From positions 1 to 64,000 of the forward strand of contig JABVXV010000091.1 of NCBI GenBank assembly GCA_013365325.1: DNA of 64,000 nt, given 5' to 3'. The notes beneath the pieces are model-generated. The model was not told where the DNA came from and made no database searches. It saw only the letters and a program-made list of their open reading frames with translations. How positions within the stretch are numbered: position 1 is the stretch's first letter; every line of letters begins with the position of its first letter. Both the position numbers and the translations under genes were made by a program. Below are positions 16,601 through 31,000 of this stretch, one piece after another. This stretch comes from Dipetalonema caudispina. Taxonomy: Eukaryota > Nematoda > Chromadorea > Rhabditida > Onchocercidae.

Positions 16601-19538
16601 CTCGTAATTCACAAGCTATACATGAAAACTCTGCCAGAATAAACGAATAGTTCCATGCATCTCACGTTTGAACATTTGCGCAAGCACGTGTATGTGCGTA
16701 TTCTACGTGTGCTGAAGTAAAGAACATGCAAAAGTCAATCTTGCATTGTTGCGAAGATCTTATGCTTCACTGATTGAGGTAGTAAAATGCATTGTAACAT
16801 TTTTTCAAAAATTTTTAAGTGATCATTTCAATGATTGCTGAGAATTCTCTCGGAATGCTTATGGAATGAAATGAAATTCTGATATGTTATTGTGTGCTTC
16901 TATGAAGTAAAGATTGGTAACTTGAAGATCTTGAAAGAAGTAACAAAAAGAAAGAGTACGATATGTGAAATGTTTGATCTAATCTAACCGTCGAACCTAT
17001 GAAAGTTACCAGAAAAATATATAATCTACAAATTTTTAGCGAAAATTCAGTCTTTGAAATGAATATTTTGTTAGTTTACACCACGAAAATAGAAAGAAAT
17101 GGTATCAGTAGAATGTGATATTACCATTTGCTTAGTCCATACATGTAAATTTAAATTAAATTCGGGAAAGAAATTCCTATGTTCATTGAAATCATATTTT
17201 GAAAATTTATAAAATATATTATAATAAAGTACAGATTATCATAATTAAATGATTTGATAACTTGCACCTGCTTGATTTGTTCATTTATTCCATTGCAATT
17301 GAAACCCAGTGGCGAAAAGATTCGAAATTGGATTTAAAATACGTCGCATTAGTGATTTGAATTTAATATTGCGCTATCGTTGTTTCAAGGCATCAATCTT
17401 TCCCGTTTTCAAGGGGATATTTGACAACCGGTATAATTATAGAAAGAAATTTAAATATCAACATTCGATGAAACAAATTTAATCAAATAAGGTTGCATAG
17501 ATTGAGTTATCCATCAAATGCTTTACATTTGCATATCTTTTTAACGGTACATTTCGTGATAGTACTTTGTTACATTTTGTCGAAACTAGTTGTATATCAT
17601 CTTTTTCCGCTAACAACAATGATTCTGGATGGCTCAAAAGAATCAAATTATCTGGTAGGTACGACAGGAACAATTAGATGGGACTGGTTGTTATGATACG
17701 CTCATAAAATAACAATGATGGATGGACAGTTGAAAGAAATAAAAATGCATCTAATTTAATTTAATTCGTGTATTTTAAAAAGATATCTTTCCAATAATCC
17801 TATCTTTCGTTATTTTTTTTTTTTTTTTTCAAAGTACTATATGCATTTCAGAGGATAATCTACACATTTTAAAAATTAGTCATGCAAAAGGATAAGCTAA
17901 TCTCTTCTTCTCTATTTGTATTTCAATTTGTTTTGGAGAATTCCTCTTGAAATCATCATTCATCCTATCAATTCGTATGAATTTTAAAAATATAATGTTT
18001 CCCTCAACGTAACATAGCAATGCATCTTTTAACGGTATAAGATAATATATAGAATCAGATCGAAAATTTTTTGGTATGAGACTAAATTTTTGGATTGTTA
18101 CGAAAAAATTGATAATTGTTATCAAATAGTGATAACTGGGTCGAAATTATGTCAAAGTAGTGGTAGTAAATAAATGCCTATCACTTTGACAAGGCTATCA
18201 TACAATCCTATTTACAGTCAAAGACTTTGTAAAGGAAACTATTGTCTTCTGCTTCCTTTCTTTTCCTTTTCGGTTGATTCAAAAATTGATACGTCAAATA
18301 TTGTTACAAAGATTGGTCTATTGAAGTGCAGATTTCTATAAACAAAGTGCAAGATGCGATATTGGTCTTATTGCTTTTGATAAACTGACAAAAGTTTTTT
18401 TAACTTCCTTGCAGAAGTAATTTTTTCTGAGAAATGAATTATGAGGCAATGAGTGATGAATTATGCTGAGAACAACCTGAAATTCTGGGATTTGCTAAAA
18501 AATTGAAGTTCGATTAATTAATGATGTAAATTAGTTAGCGGAATTGATAAAGTTCAACTTGAAACCTATAAAAACTAAAGGAAAAATTCGAAAATTTATG
18601 CAAAAATTGTCGTGCTTATTTCTCATCAAAAAGCAAAAAGGAAGTGCCTTAATGAAGAAAATAATAAGACTTCAATTAATTAATATTTGCGAAAATTTTA
18701 TCAACGACTCATTCCCAGACGAAAAACATTGATAGATTCTTGGTTATCTGAGTGATCCTTTTCTTCTTCCCTTTATTGTTTACCAAAGTAGAAATAACGA
18801 TGGGATACTATCTTTCACTCGAGAATATGAGAGGTCATTCAAGACTGCTTTTTGTATTTTATGCAAATAGAGCATCGATGGGCATTGGAGCCATACAATC
18901 ATTTATTATTTATGTCAACAATACTTAAAGGAGTGAGATTTGCACTTGGACATTGTTACCGAGGGTATCACATGCAGATCGCTCCTCTATCCCCATGGGC
19001 TACAATTCATCTTCCTGTCATTTCCCCCGACTCAGCGGTGTATACCGGGCGTACTTCTAGTATCAGCTTGATAACAAACTAATAAAAGTTTCATAGAAGC
19101 CAGCCGTATCCCTCTAAAGATATTCTTTAAAAAATCCAAAATCTTTCAATTTCAACTTCAATTATTTACAAAATCTTTCATCGTTTTTCTCCATTTCTTA
19201 TATCATTCTGTTCAGTTGTAAAACTTATCTTGAATATATTTTTTTAAGTTATAGTAATAATTATTACACTTCCTTTAATGAATGTAATGAATGAATTAAC
19301 TAACAGAAATGGAAATTTCTTTAGGTGTTGCCAGTTGACGTCTATTTCTTCCCATTTTAACTAACTTATCCATTTCCATTTCTCTCTCAATTCGTAATCG
19401 TGCAGCGATTCGTTCCGGATTCAATCTCATCGCAGCAGTTCGTTTTGGAATCCAGCAAAGAAATGCCAGAAATAGTAATGAAAGGAAAGTCAGTCGAGGA
19501 CAGAGAGCAATAAAAATACGTTGACTGTCCCACCTCAT
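7630..19538 (-). CDS. dex-1: DEX-1-like transmembrane protein with two nidogen (NIDO) domains and EGF repeats
   Basis: C. elegans DEX-1 is a tectorin-like matrix or adhesion protein that anchors sensory dendrites and shapes epithelia. The model has 22 exons and 1121 residues: 19538-19305, 14959-14813, 14578-14431, 14223-14093, 13945-13850, 13472-13292, 13167-13030, 12880-12737, 12097-11856, 11150-11000, 10699-10581, 10478-10365, 10217-9992, 9843-9621, 9551-9404, 9225-8944, 8861-8748, 8652-8538, 8410-8323, 8227-8059, 7946-7824 and 7662-7630. In order it has a signal peptide (about 8-36), NIDO 1 (about 80-300, with FSSRLFEYGPDAGDQEL and TFQVALF), Cys-rich EGF-like modules (312-406), a calcium-type EGF (DIDECLQ, 407-446), NIDO 2 (about 450-665, with TFQTLII), a Ser/Thr/Glu/Pro-rich stalk (690-985), a membrane span (987-1009) ending CCCRR, and a tail of about 110 residues. 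The first exon is joined by phase across a 4.3 kb intron and is less certain; the last exon is ambiguous. Confidence 0.87.
18850..19075. promoter_or_regulatory. GC-richer block in dex-1 intron 1 with a POU octamer
   Basis: This stretch, especially 18930-19065, is visibly richer in G and C than the surrounding intron. It begins with ATGCAAAT at 18861-18868, the octamer bound by POU homeodomain factors. It sits about 230-450 bp inside the proposed first intron. The plus-strand ORF across it has no family resemblance. The regulatory role is inference from composition, position and one 8-bp motif. Confidence 0.2.
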
Positions 19539-19568
19539 TTTTGATTGGTTGTTTTTTACACGCAAATC
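19305..19568 (-). CDS. dex-1: Signal-peptide exon, proposed first exon of dex-1
   Basis: A TTTCAG acceptor at 19569-19574 is followed after 30 nt by ATG (19538-19536), the layout of a trans-spliced 5' end. The 78 codons up to 19305 give a hydrophobic core (IFIALCPRLTFLSLLFLAFL), then a charged helix-like stretch (NPERIAARLRIEREMEMDK) and a dibasic RNRR. Without splicing the frame stops three codons later at TAA (19298-19296). A GTTAGT donor at 19304 is phase 0 and so fits the first NIDO exon at 14959, which itself lacks a start and a signal peptide. The alternative is a separate 80-residue secreted peptide gene. Confidence 0.55.
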
Positions 19569-21609
19569 CTGAAATTAAACTTCATAAATTTGCTCAAATA
19601 ATTTAACGTAAAAGTATTGTGAAACGAGAAATGAAAGAATGAACGAATTATTGGATCAGATGATAACAATTGACAAAGTCGTTGCTTTCATTGTCCCTAT
19701 AGTAATGATTAGATCATTCAAAATTTCTAATGGTTTTCTTGTTAACTGCTTGCGAAATTAGAAAAAAAATCATAAACATAAATTGTAAATCGATTTTGCA
19801 AATAGATTAACCTAAAATGTTCAAAAAAAAAGATGAGAACTTTTAGCTTCAGCAACATGATCGTACAATTTTTCAATGTCTTTTTGAATAACTGTGACGA
19901 TTTATTATTATTAAGTAGTTGGCATATTTTCTCATCAACAACTGGCAATTTACGAATTATGACAACCAAATTATCAGCTGTATTCGATAACTCATATGGA
20001 ATATCACTCAAAAGAAATATGATATGCTTTTCGCATGAATAATTATGACATGAAAAATGAATAAGGGATGAGAGCTCATTAACTTTCAAGTATTATTAGG
20101 AATACATCAGACTGGAACATTTAATGATTACCTGACCCTTTATCTTTACATAAGAACCTGTTAGGTTTAGAACAGTGATGCCGAATATTTTGATCAGAGC
20201 TTCATTACGGTGAAGCTGAAGAAGATATGATCAAAATATCGGTAGTAGATCATAAAAACGACATATTTTAGGTGATAATGATGAGATAGAGGGCTGACCT
20301 AAAAATGAATGAATATCGAGACATTTTCAGAGAGATTTAACTCCATTTGTATGACGATTATGTGATGATATTCAAATGATGGTGAAGTGATATGGGACGG
20401 AAAACATTAGAGAAATGGAATTCCTCTCTCCCTTTATTCCTCAATCAGGACCGCTGCGTTCGAGCTTACGACAAAAATGTTGTTGAAGATTTTTATCAGA
20501 ATATAGCTTCAGGCGATGGCAACAGTTAACTCATCAATTACAGAAGTTCTTCATACATTTGAAACATTTAATTTTTAATTTAAAAAGAAAGAAAGGAAAG
20601 CAATAAGTAAATGCATGCAAACTAGTTAGAGAGATAAAATAATGCCCGAAAAGTTTGTTATTAGTCAAAATAAAAGAAATATTTGGGAAGTGTTTCCAGG
20701 AGGGAAATTCAAATTCAACAAAATTATCATTTTCATCTTTCTAATGAACAAACCAAAAAAAGATCCTTTGTTTAAAGAACAAAAAATAGTCTATTGTAAC
20801 TGTTTCAAAACTCATTTTGTTTCATTTTTGTATAATGAAGTCAATCAAATTGGATGATTGAGGAAATACTGATTAATACCTTATGTTATAATATCCGTTT
20901 TAAAAGTTTTTGAAGGTAAGTAGTTTTAATTTTTGGTTATTTTAGATGCTCGATTATTCCTGCAAGCTTATTGCAATGGAAGTTTGGTAGAACGTTGATG
21001 AAAACTATCTTAGCATTTACACTTTTCAGGTTTTTTGAAAGCATTATGTTATGATTTTGCGTTGCTTATCTGTTAGCAATTTTATGAAAAGCTATGATAG
21101 GTGCATAGTAAAAAAGCAAGGCTAAAATGACAGTATAAAATACTAATCCATTGACCTCACTAATAATAGAATATTTGATATTTTTGTTTACATCAAATAT
21201 TTTGAAGTAACATTTAAATATTGCATTTAACTGAAAAGAATATTGACTAATAGCTTGACGAGGGTTATTACAACAGATATTGTTTTTCGTTTAGCGAACT
21301 TACTGAAAACAAAGACAATGAAGACAAGTTAAGACGACTTTGAAATCACTTTAATTCACAATGAACATTATTTATTACTTTACCAGTTCTGTTAATAAAT
21401 CCGGAATGCTGTGTGAACAACAGCAATACAAAGAGAAAAGCATGCCCAGTTCAAATAAGAGAAATTCTCTTTGAATCAGTGAATCAGTGAACCCGGAATT
21501 ATTAATAATTTGCAATAACTGCTGTCTCAAATCTAATCGTCCCTGTTCATTCATCTTTTATTGCTTAATTTCATAACCGGAATTCCATTCGAAATGACTG
21601 CTATAAAAC

Positions 21610-21610
<1 letters not shown>

Positions 21611-21649
<39 letters not shown>
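21611..21649. repeat. Poly(T) tract
   Basis: An uninterrupted run of about 39 T, the longest homopolymer in the window. It could be the tail of an old retroposed sequence, but no recognisable element body flanks it. Confidence 0.95.
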
Positions 21650-21650
<1 letters not shown>

Positions 21651-24600
21651 GAAAGAAAAAAGTGAATTATCAATGAAATGTAATAAAGCGACGGGCATTT
21701 CTGAAGGAAATTGTTCTTGACGATTTGAAGAAAGGTAACACTGTCACTGTCCTTACATAGTTTACTTCCCGAAATCTTTCAGGTAGAGGGATTTGAGAGA
21801 TAGAAAAAAAGCTGAACAGAGATTGAAAGACATAACAGTAGCAAAAGAAACAGGCTAGATTTCGCCGGAAACGTTTACATTTTGCTCACTAAGTTTGTGG
21901 AAATTTAACTTGATAATAGTCATCTAAGATAGAAATTTATTCTTGTAATACTACTGGATGATTTCATCTGCCTATAATATTTGATAAAGGTCACTACAAT
22001 AAATAATTCTTTCTATTCCTTCTCAAACGTTCTCTTACTTTTATCTTCTTGCTTTTTTTCTTTTATACTTCGACTATGCTTCAGTTAATTTGAATTCCCG
22101 AAGAAGAAATCCTAAGGATCAAATATTAGCAAGTCAAAGTGATTTAGAGAAAACGAATTCATCCTGATGATGAGGATTTCGGAAACATAGATTCATACGG
22201 ATCTCAAAAATGATGCAATTTTCCCTCATTCTGATTGGAAATGAATTTGATTTGAAGATAAAAGCTGTTACCAATATTTGCATTATAATTAACACGACTA
22301 ATACCTTGGGAAGTACTAAAAGCAGTAATATAATTAAATAAGATTGATGTCCAACGTCTAAATATTACGACATGAAAGGAATAAGGGTTTCACATATTGC
22401 AATTAAAAGAGAGTGTCACCTGCATAGGTATATATTGGGAGAGATGTACCGTGGTCCTGCGGTTGAAGGTGAGATAAATTACGGGAGGCGATCAATTCGG
22501 GCAACGACGCCTAGCTTCATGGGGCATCCTATGACATTGAAGGGCATTTCAATAAAAATGTAAAGGGGCAAAGATGTTGTTCTCAAATATTTCACTTTAA
22601 AATAGTGTTATCACTTACTGACCTCAATTGAAACATATGTAAAGTTCGAAATTGATGGTTCCTGTCAAGACTTATCAAAACTTCTCTCCCAATCCTTAAC
22701 TAACCATAGTTTAGTAAATTACCAGCTAGACTTATAATCATCATGGGTCAAGAACAAGATACCAAAGTGGATTCTTGGATGTTACCTCAAGGATATACCA
22801 GCTGATACAATGTTATTTTTTAAAGGATTATTCTATGAATTGGTCTTTCAATGTCCGAGAAAGATATTGCTCTTTTTCCATGGGAATCCTCAAACGAACA
22901 GGAAAACAGGATCTACCAATTGTAACATTTATCATTATCGATTGGTCTTATTTCCTTATCGGAATGAGACTACAAAAGGATTTGAACAGAACGATGTTTC
23001 AATTCTGCCTTCAGTAAAGAGGAATTTAAAAGTAAAGAATATCGATCATCTTATAATTTGAGCAAATTTAATCACTTGATACTACTAAGAAAATTTTATT
23101 TGGTGCCACCACCGACATTTTAAGGCCACCCTATTCGTCCTTCACCCTTTTTATTAGTCTTCGTTGTAAACTTAGGACTTTCTACCATTGGAAATATGAA
23201 CTTTGTGAATTTTTGAGAACTACGGATAATAAATGGTCTGTCAAAAGTTCCATTTTCTCGTTTCATTACTTATTTTGAACTTGTAGTTTCATATCCCATA
23301 GCTCAGCTTCTTTTTCAGATTTCGAGTAAAAACAAAGGGAACAGAATGATCATCAGAAGAGGAATGTGCAAGAGAAAAATAAATGTTTGTATCGAAAATT
23401 TTTTGTCATAGTTTTGGATGCTCATTGTTCCTTCCGTTGAGAAGTGACACCTGTGATTTGATTTACTAATATTCGTTTTGTTTTTAACATTTCGATCATT
23501 CATATTCTTATCATTGATTCTAACGACGTATATGGTAATTATTGATTTGTCGAAGGGATTAGAATCAGATGATTATATTCTGGAAAGATTGTTCCCGTCT
23601 CAATCTATATCCCGCGTATCTCGTAAATAAGATGAAAATGTTGTTAGTTGCAAAACCAAATTCTTCTTAATCAAGAACTCGGATAAAACTTTTTAGCGTG
23701 TCGCAAATGATTGATGAAAAGAAAAAGATGTGAATGACAGTTCGAGTTGTACCTTTGTGGACTACAAAATAGGTAAGAGGACAAATGGACAGAGAGAGAG
23801 AAAGATAGGATGAATGGACAGCAAGATTGGTCGGACAGCAGCAATTTCTTTCGCATTAGAAGAGAAATGACAATATAGATGAAAGAAAAGGATAAGATGG
23901 GCACTGTATCTTCCTTCCTTCCTGTTCCTCTCATCTAACTTTTTCGTAGTGTGATCTCTAAGGCAAGCTGTCGTTTGTCATTTCATTGTTAAATAATGCC
24001 AAAGGAAGTTCGATCTCATTGTCATCTCAATCGGACATAAAATAGGACACTGAACACAGTAATTTTTTTACTACTTCTAACTTACCTGCTTCCATTGCGT
24101 GTTACAACATGTCACGTGTGCTATTTGTTATTAATGTCCGTGAAAAGGAATACTTTTAAGTTTATTAATGGAATGAATACTACGATTGTCGTACAGGAGA
24201 ATAGTGAAGTGATCAACAATTATTCATAAAGCATTCCAAAATTTATAGAGAAAATGAAAGTTAATTTTCTCTGTTTAATTCTAAAATTAAATTAGAAATG
24301 AACTATTGAAATGTAGCATTCATAATGCTACGATTAATTTTCGAAATGCTTTCCTAAATGACTACTTCACCATTTATAAATAAAGGAAGAAAGAGAGATT
24401 GATTTAAGCAATTTTACTTTGAAGTTGTCATTTTTTTTTTTATGTTACTTGTTTGTAAGCTATTCCAGAAATTTTGATGTACCATCTTACTAAGTAACGA
24501 GATATCGTAAATTTAGTAAGGCCTAAACATGAAGATTGTTGTTTGTACATCTGTTGTTGTTATCTTGTCGAAATACATTGAAGGAAACAATTGGGTATTG

Positions 24601-26274
24601 ATCTGATCGAATCAGTAACAAGTCATCTAACTGATTTACATCATCCACTTCAACTGATAGCCAAATATATTACCTTTTTATTACACATTATTGATTTTAA
24701 GCATTAAGGGAAACAAATGGATGATGCTGTGTTAAATTAAATCAAGAAATAAATTTAAACTGAAATTAAAGATATATGCAAGCTATTAAAAATTAAAAGC
24801 AGGTGCAGTGAAAGCGACAAAAGACAAAAGAGAGAAACCTCGATTGCGAAAAACTGGAAATCGTAAATGTTTAAATGTCAAATATCAGTCTCAGGTGAGG
24901 AATAGAATGGATTGTATATATAGCAAGTATTATAAAAATTTGTTAATCGGATTTGAAGCAAAGTGAAAATTATAAAGGAAATAAATTGAAATAATTAGTG
25001 AAGATTATTTTGCTTCAGGAGACATTAGGTACACGCAGAATACGCTAAATATAAAAGATCGATTTTGCGAAAATATGTCCAACATAGTTGAACGATGCAT
25101 AATTATAACCATCGACATACACAAATGTGTGTGACCTTCACCATAATAAGAATCTTAGCGTTAGGAGAGGTGACGTCTTCCATCGATCAAGAAAAAGATA
25201 TGGTTCAAAGACCGCGAATCATTGTGAAGATACGTTGAAAATTAGGTGACTGTAACAACCACATTGTAGCAGTCCATTCCTACCCAATCATCAGCTATTT
25301 TAATAAAATGCTTGAAGCAGAAGGCTTCACAAATTCATTATCGAACCACAAGAAAAGTTATTGAAAGTTTAAAAATTGATATTCGCTTCAGCATATAATT
25401 AAAATATTATATTTTGTCATTATACTATTTTTTCGTTAGCACATATTTTAATAAAACGAAAATTAAAAAAGAAATTAAGTTGAATTAATTAATAAGTTTC
25501 AATAATAATCTAAACCTAGTAGATATTAATTCTAAAATATCCCACTTCAAAAGGAAAGAAAATGAAAGGAACAAAACAAAATGTATTTGAATAATAACAT
25601 ACAAATTCATCCTAGCAGAGATGGAAATCTTACACTCTCTTTGCCACACCTTCTCTCTTTCATTCAAACAAACAATACCTGTCAGGTGAACTGAATCATA
25701 TAGTACTGTCGATTCATTTGAATCAGTCATCGTGTAATTTGTCCTTCATTCTACAATCGGTCAACTAAGGCTCTACTTTCCAATGCTTTCCAGTTTCTTC
25801 TCATCTTCACTCACATCAGAGAGGACTAAAAACAGAGGGAGAGAGAGAGGGAGAAAGAGGGGAAAAAGGATATGGAGAAATATAAGATTTGTTGGTAAAT
25901 TGTACCTAGTTTACATAAAAAAAGGAAAGTAAATTTATGGTAGTAGGTAGTAAGTCATTTGCGAAACGAATCCCTTGGAAAAAAGACTACATCAGCAATT
26001 TTTTTGGAATTACCGATGTTGACCATTAACAAATCTCTGAAATTTCTCGGAAGAATTATTTTTAGTATTCCAAATGAATGATAGATTCTGGAAATGAATT
26101 GAATCGAGAAATCTCAGGTAGAGGACTGGAATTTTTGAAAGCTCAATGATCTTCATCGAACATTCCAAAGGAGAACATAACATCTAAAGGACCAGTTTTG
26201 AATTCTGCACTCCTGTTGGGAAATTGATGAATGGAAGATTTCTTTTTCTATATATTGCTTCTTCATAAAGATTC

Positions 26275-26292
26275 ATGCATGCATGCATGCAT
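26275..26292. repeat. (ATGC)n microsatellite
   Basis: Four tandem copies of the self-complementary tetramer ATGC/GCAT. Confidence 0.85.
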
Positions 26293-26910
26293 AAATATGC
26301 ATTATAGTATCCGACAAAATATTCCATTCAGTATGAATTCGAATTCGATGAATAAACAGTCAGTCAAATTGGAGTAATTTGCTCGACGACTGGTTATCAG
26401 ATAGTATTACACGAACAGAAGACCTTCTGGGAAGTGAATTCCTAAAAAAGAAAGCCTACATCGAAAAATCTTTGTTATTGTTGATCACAACAACTAACAA
26501 ATACACGAAAAAGACCATTTTCAATATGTGTATATCACAAGGATTAAAGGAGGTTATAAAGCGTATTAAAATTCAAATCATTTAAAAAAATTCATGAGAG
26601 TTCATTTCATATCCTGCTTTATATTATTTTACTATCTGACGACTTTTGTCGATCATATCATTATCCTTCTATCACTGTAGTGATGTCGTACTCTCTAATG
26701 TGGTAAAGTTGATGTTGCAATCTAAAATTGTTGTCTCATTAATAACAAATTTTACTTCATACTTCAATTGAAATGTTTGAATGATTTTAAAGAATAATCG
26801 ATATGTATTCTCTTTACTGTTTGCATGAATGAAAATCATTCATTAAACATGTTGTAAATTGGCTCTTTCGCAAAAGAATTCGGAATAAATCGGTATTATA
26901 ATTTCCCCCG

Positions 26911-26940
<30 letters not shown>
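26911..26940. repeat. Poly(A) tract
   Basis: A run of 30 A directly after a short run of C (CCCCCG). Confidence 0.95.
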
Positions 26941-26941
<1 letters not shown>

Positions 26942-28265
26942 AGGCGAATGAATAGTTATTGCAAATAAAAGAATAATTAATTCTTCAGTACTATCATAGA
27001 ATAAAGGAATATTTCGTATGTCAAATCTAATTAATAAGAAATATTGATTGAAAACTCTTTCTCTTTTTATGACATCCTTTTTTTTTCTTCTCATTGTACT
27101 ATTTTTACCTATTTGGAGAGAAAATCTTATATATAAGCATTTCATCTTATCATTCCCTTCACCCGAAAGGGTCAATTTGATGTCATTTTATAGACTTCAG
27201 AGATTTTGCGCTTAAAGGTATACGCAATTAGCTGTTGAATAATAAGTAATAAATATATAATTGCAATGATACATACATTAGAGATAATACATACAACCAT
27301 ACATGTACATACTGTGTAATTGAGCAAAAAAAGAGGAAATTTGTAATTGAAGAAAGAGTTGGAAAAACGACGTTGAAAAATGATTTGGGTCGATTCGGGA
27401 ACGAAATAAAAATAATGCCGCACAAATTCCTATTTGTTAACGGTGTCATTGTTGTTTTCTAAATTACAAACTGGAATGAAATCGTTTAAAGGTTTGAATT
27501 GAAGATGAATGACTCACGATGAGAAATTACAAGGGGTCAATGAGAGTGGACAGAATAGAATAATCTCCTCATGAAGAACAAATTTTTAGAAAAACATGCT
27601 TTTTTTAATAAGGATATTAGGAAATTGTATTGGTTTCGATTTGGAAAATGATTACTGAACAGGAAGAATGACAGCTTAAACACATCAATTCATAGCAGGA
27701 GACATTTTTGTCGCATTTCCCAATTTAGTAGTAATTACTGGAATGTAACTCATTTGCAGGAATTTTGTTATCAAAATTACGTGATGTGATAACTTTACTC
27801 TGCCCAGTAGAAATGAAGCGCTTCAGCATTTAACATTGTCGAATAATTCTCCTATATATGCCTCATAATGTTCACATTTGCACTGAAAGGATCTAGGCTC
27901 ATTTTTGATTGGGACAATTGTGAATCTTTTCTTACCATAATAAGGAGCATATCTTATTGGATTATCATTTCATATCTCCTAATCGTTATTGTAAAGAGAG
28001 AAAAAAGTAACCAAACAAAGAATTTGATAAAGTCCCAACAAATCTTATAAAGTAGTTCTTATTTTATTTATAATTTTTCTTATTCGTTTCATTGAAAATG
28101 AAAGAGAAGATTAAGAATAGTTATTGAAAAGAAATGGAAATATTCTTGAATCTCGTTGATAGTCGAGAAATGAATACCTCAAGTTCCGAGTGGAAATTGG
28201 GATTTTGTTATGATATTTGTCCATTCTTCTCTTTTATAGCAATTGATGCATTTTCAACTTTTGTA

Positions 28266-28286
28266 TGTATATATATATATATATAC
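28266..28286. repeat. (TA)n microsatellite
   Basis: About ten TA units, followed by a purine/pyrimidine-alternating GTGT-rich stretch. Confidence 0.85.
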
Positions 28287-31000
28287 GTGTATGGGAGTGG
28301 GTGTGTGTTCAGATGTCCATTACATTTTGGGTATGTGCATACGCGTAACTGATGACAGACAGAGAAACAAACAGACAGTTTGAAATTACTTCATTTTAAA
28401 AATTCGAAATTAAAATGAATTTTTCGAAGACTAACCAACAAGTTCTTATCTGTTATATAACCTATGACAGGTAGGATGTAAAAAGCTGCAAATGAAAGAT
28501 GAAAAATGTTTTTTGTTTTCTTTTATAATTTTTATATATTCTGTATTTTCCGAAAAGTTGCCATCAGTTATAAACCAAAAATATCGAACAAAAATTTGAA
28601 ATGAAAAATATAAATTCAAAATATCAAATATAAACTGTAATAAAAACAAAATATAACGAATATACAAAATGTGTGATATAAATCTAAAATAACATTTAAC
28701 TAACATAGTCACTTTTAAAGATATCTTTATAAGGCTATTAAAATTAGTCATATTTAGCTAATCAGATATTCACTATCCAAAAATCTTCTGGTTTTCTTTT
28801 GCTAAAGTAACTTTAATACCAAATTTTTCAGCCAAGAAAATGTTTGACAGTGGCATCACTTTATTTTAAAAAATGATGATGAAATATTGCCTTTATTATT
28901 TGATATCACTTAGTAATAAATTGAAGTCGAAAAAAGATTGGATTTAAGTTTAGAAAGTAATTTTATTTAAAAAAAAATGATGAATTCATCAGGCATTTTG
29001 CTAAACAGCTGCGCTTCATATCGATGCAAACAATGCCGGCTGATTGAATTCTTTATATTCTTGACTTGGCCAAACAATGGTTTTATGAAATAAATATTAA
29101 AAAATATGTATTTTACATTGAGCCTATCGTATTAATTAAAAAATTGTAGCCTTAAGGAAGTATAGCAAAGAACACCGTCAAGTTAACGGTTATAAAATTT
29201 TTACCTTCTTTTGGTACTTTTTAGCCGCTAATTCCACTGGTTGCCCTGAGTTCTTAAGTTTTTTTAGGCCCGATGAAATTCTAGCACTACAAACTTTTAT
29301 TATTTCGAATAATCTTTGATGGAATTTATTTATTCATCAGCATTTTCCAAATGAAATTGTTTTTAGGATTTTCATATTCTCAACATGGCCAAGTCATCTA
29401 ATAGTCAATTATTGCAATCATTTCATCTAGTTTAATCATAGTCTAATTTGGAAACCTTTGATAAGACAACATTTGAAGTACCTGCAGGTTATAACATAAT
29501 AACTTTTATCAACTTCGGTTATTTCAGGATACAGTACTAATGTTTTCTTATTTTGAATTTGCTGTCAACAAGTAGTTGAGTCAATTATTTTTCTCTGATT
29601 GTATCGTTGATTACACTTTCGACTAATCTCATCGACTAGTTTAAGAAGAGTTTTTTTATATTTGCTTATTTATCCATGTCATATTTAGTGACCCTTCAAT
29701 TATTAAAAATAATGATGACCATGATTGCAAATAAATTTCTTATCCAATAGGATCACATTCATAATGTCATACTTAACATATTGTCTTATTACTCTGTCCC
29801 ACTTTTCAACAAGTTAAAATGATATGTAGTAATTAATGTATAAATGTTCCTGTAAGCAATATATACATTCTGTAACACCATGAAAATTTGCATTTATTTA
29901 CAAAATTTATACACATAAATAGCATAGCTTTCTTGGCATATTCGATAGGCACTGTAAATGAATTTTCGTTCAAACTATGTGACTTTGAAAATGCTAAGAG
30001 TACTTTTTGTATTTGCATTGATTGAAAATAGATATCGGAACAATTCCTGCAACCTAATATTGGAATTATTAGGTTTCTTGATCACTCACAACTTTTACTA
30101 CGATCAATAGTTGTTTAATTTGTTGAATCGATAAAACAAGATCACAAAGCAATCAGCAAAAGAAAAGTTCGAAACAAATAACCAATCATTCTGAACTTAT
30201 TTTATTAACAATTGAAAGAGCTTCTTATAAAACTTCTTCTATTTATTAAAAGCTTAAAAATTATATTTTTCTTTCCTATGATTAACACTTTGAAACTGTA
30301 ATTTTCGTCGAGATTTGCACAAGAAATTAAGTACAATTAATGAAAATGATGCATATTGCTTGTAGCAGTTAAACTACTTAGTTTAATTTTAGGTAATCTC
30401 TAAACATTAAGAAACTCGAGAGTCATAAATAATTTGTTCATTTATATGGCAATGTGTTTGTAGCCTTTGCAAACTCTAATTGTGCTCCTTAGCAAAAATA
30501 TTACTAAAAAGAGATAGGTCAACTGCCCCAAACTTCAAGCTAGTTTCAAATCTGTCTTGACCTCAGGTGCAATTATTTCATTATTATTCATATGCTGCAA
30601 TTGCTTTATATTACATAGATAGCTATTTATCAATTTCAGAAAATTTAAAGATAAGTCTATTTAGAGTAATACGCAGAAACCATACTTCTTTTTATTCTAA
30701 AAGTCTTTCTTTTTCTATTGCATATTTCTTGTTTCGATACCAATTTTGACGAAGTTTGATTGGATTAAGTTTAGTTGCAAATAGTCGTATGTTTACTTCA
30801 ATATTTTCTCGAAAAATTCCTTAAAATATACAGTTGAATCTAATGTTAAATTATAATATGGCACAATTAGTTTAAATTCATTAGGATCAGTTTTTTAAGG
30901 CTTATATTACCTTCGCTATTTTAAACTCTGTGACCAATATTTGCTGAATTTGATCAACATTATCCTTGTCTAGAGATCAAGCCTTAATTAAAGAATATGT

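Noticed and set aside
16775..16797. String TTGAGGTAGTAAAATGCAT with a let-7 family seed
   Set aside because: The flanks do not fold into a pre-miRNA hairpin by eye, and the bases after the seed match no let-7 member I know.
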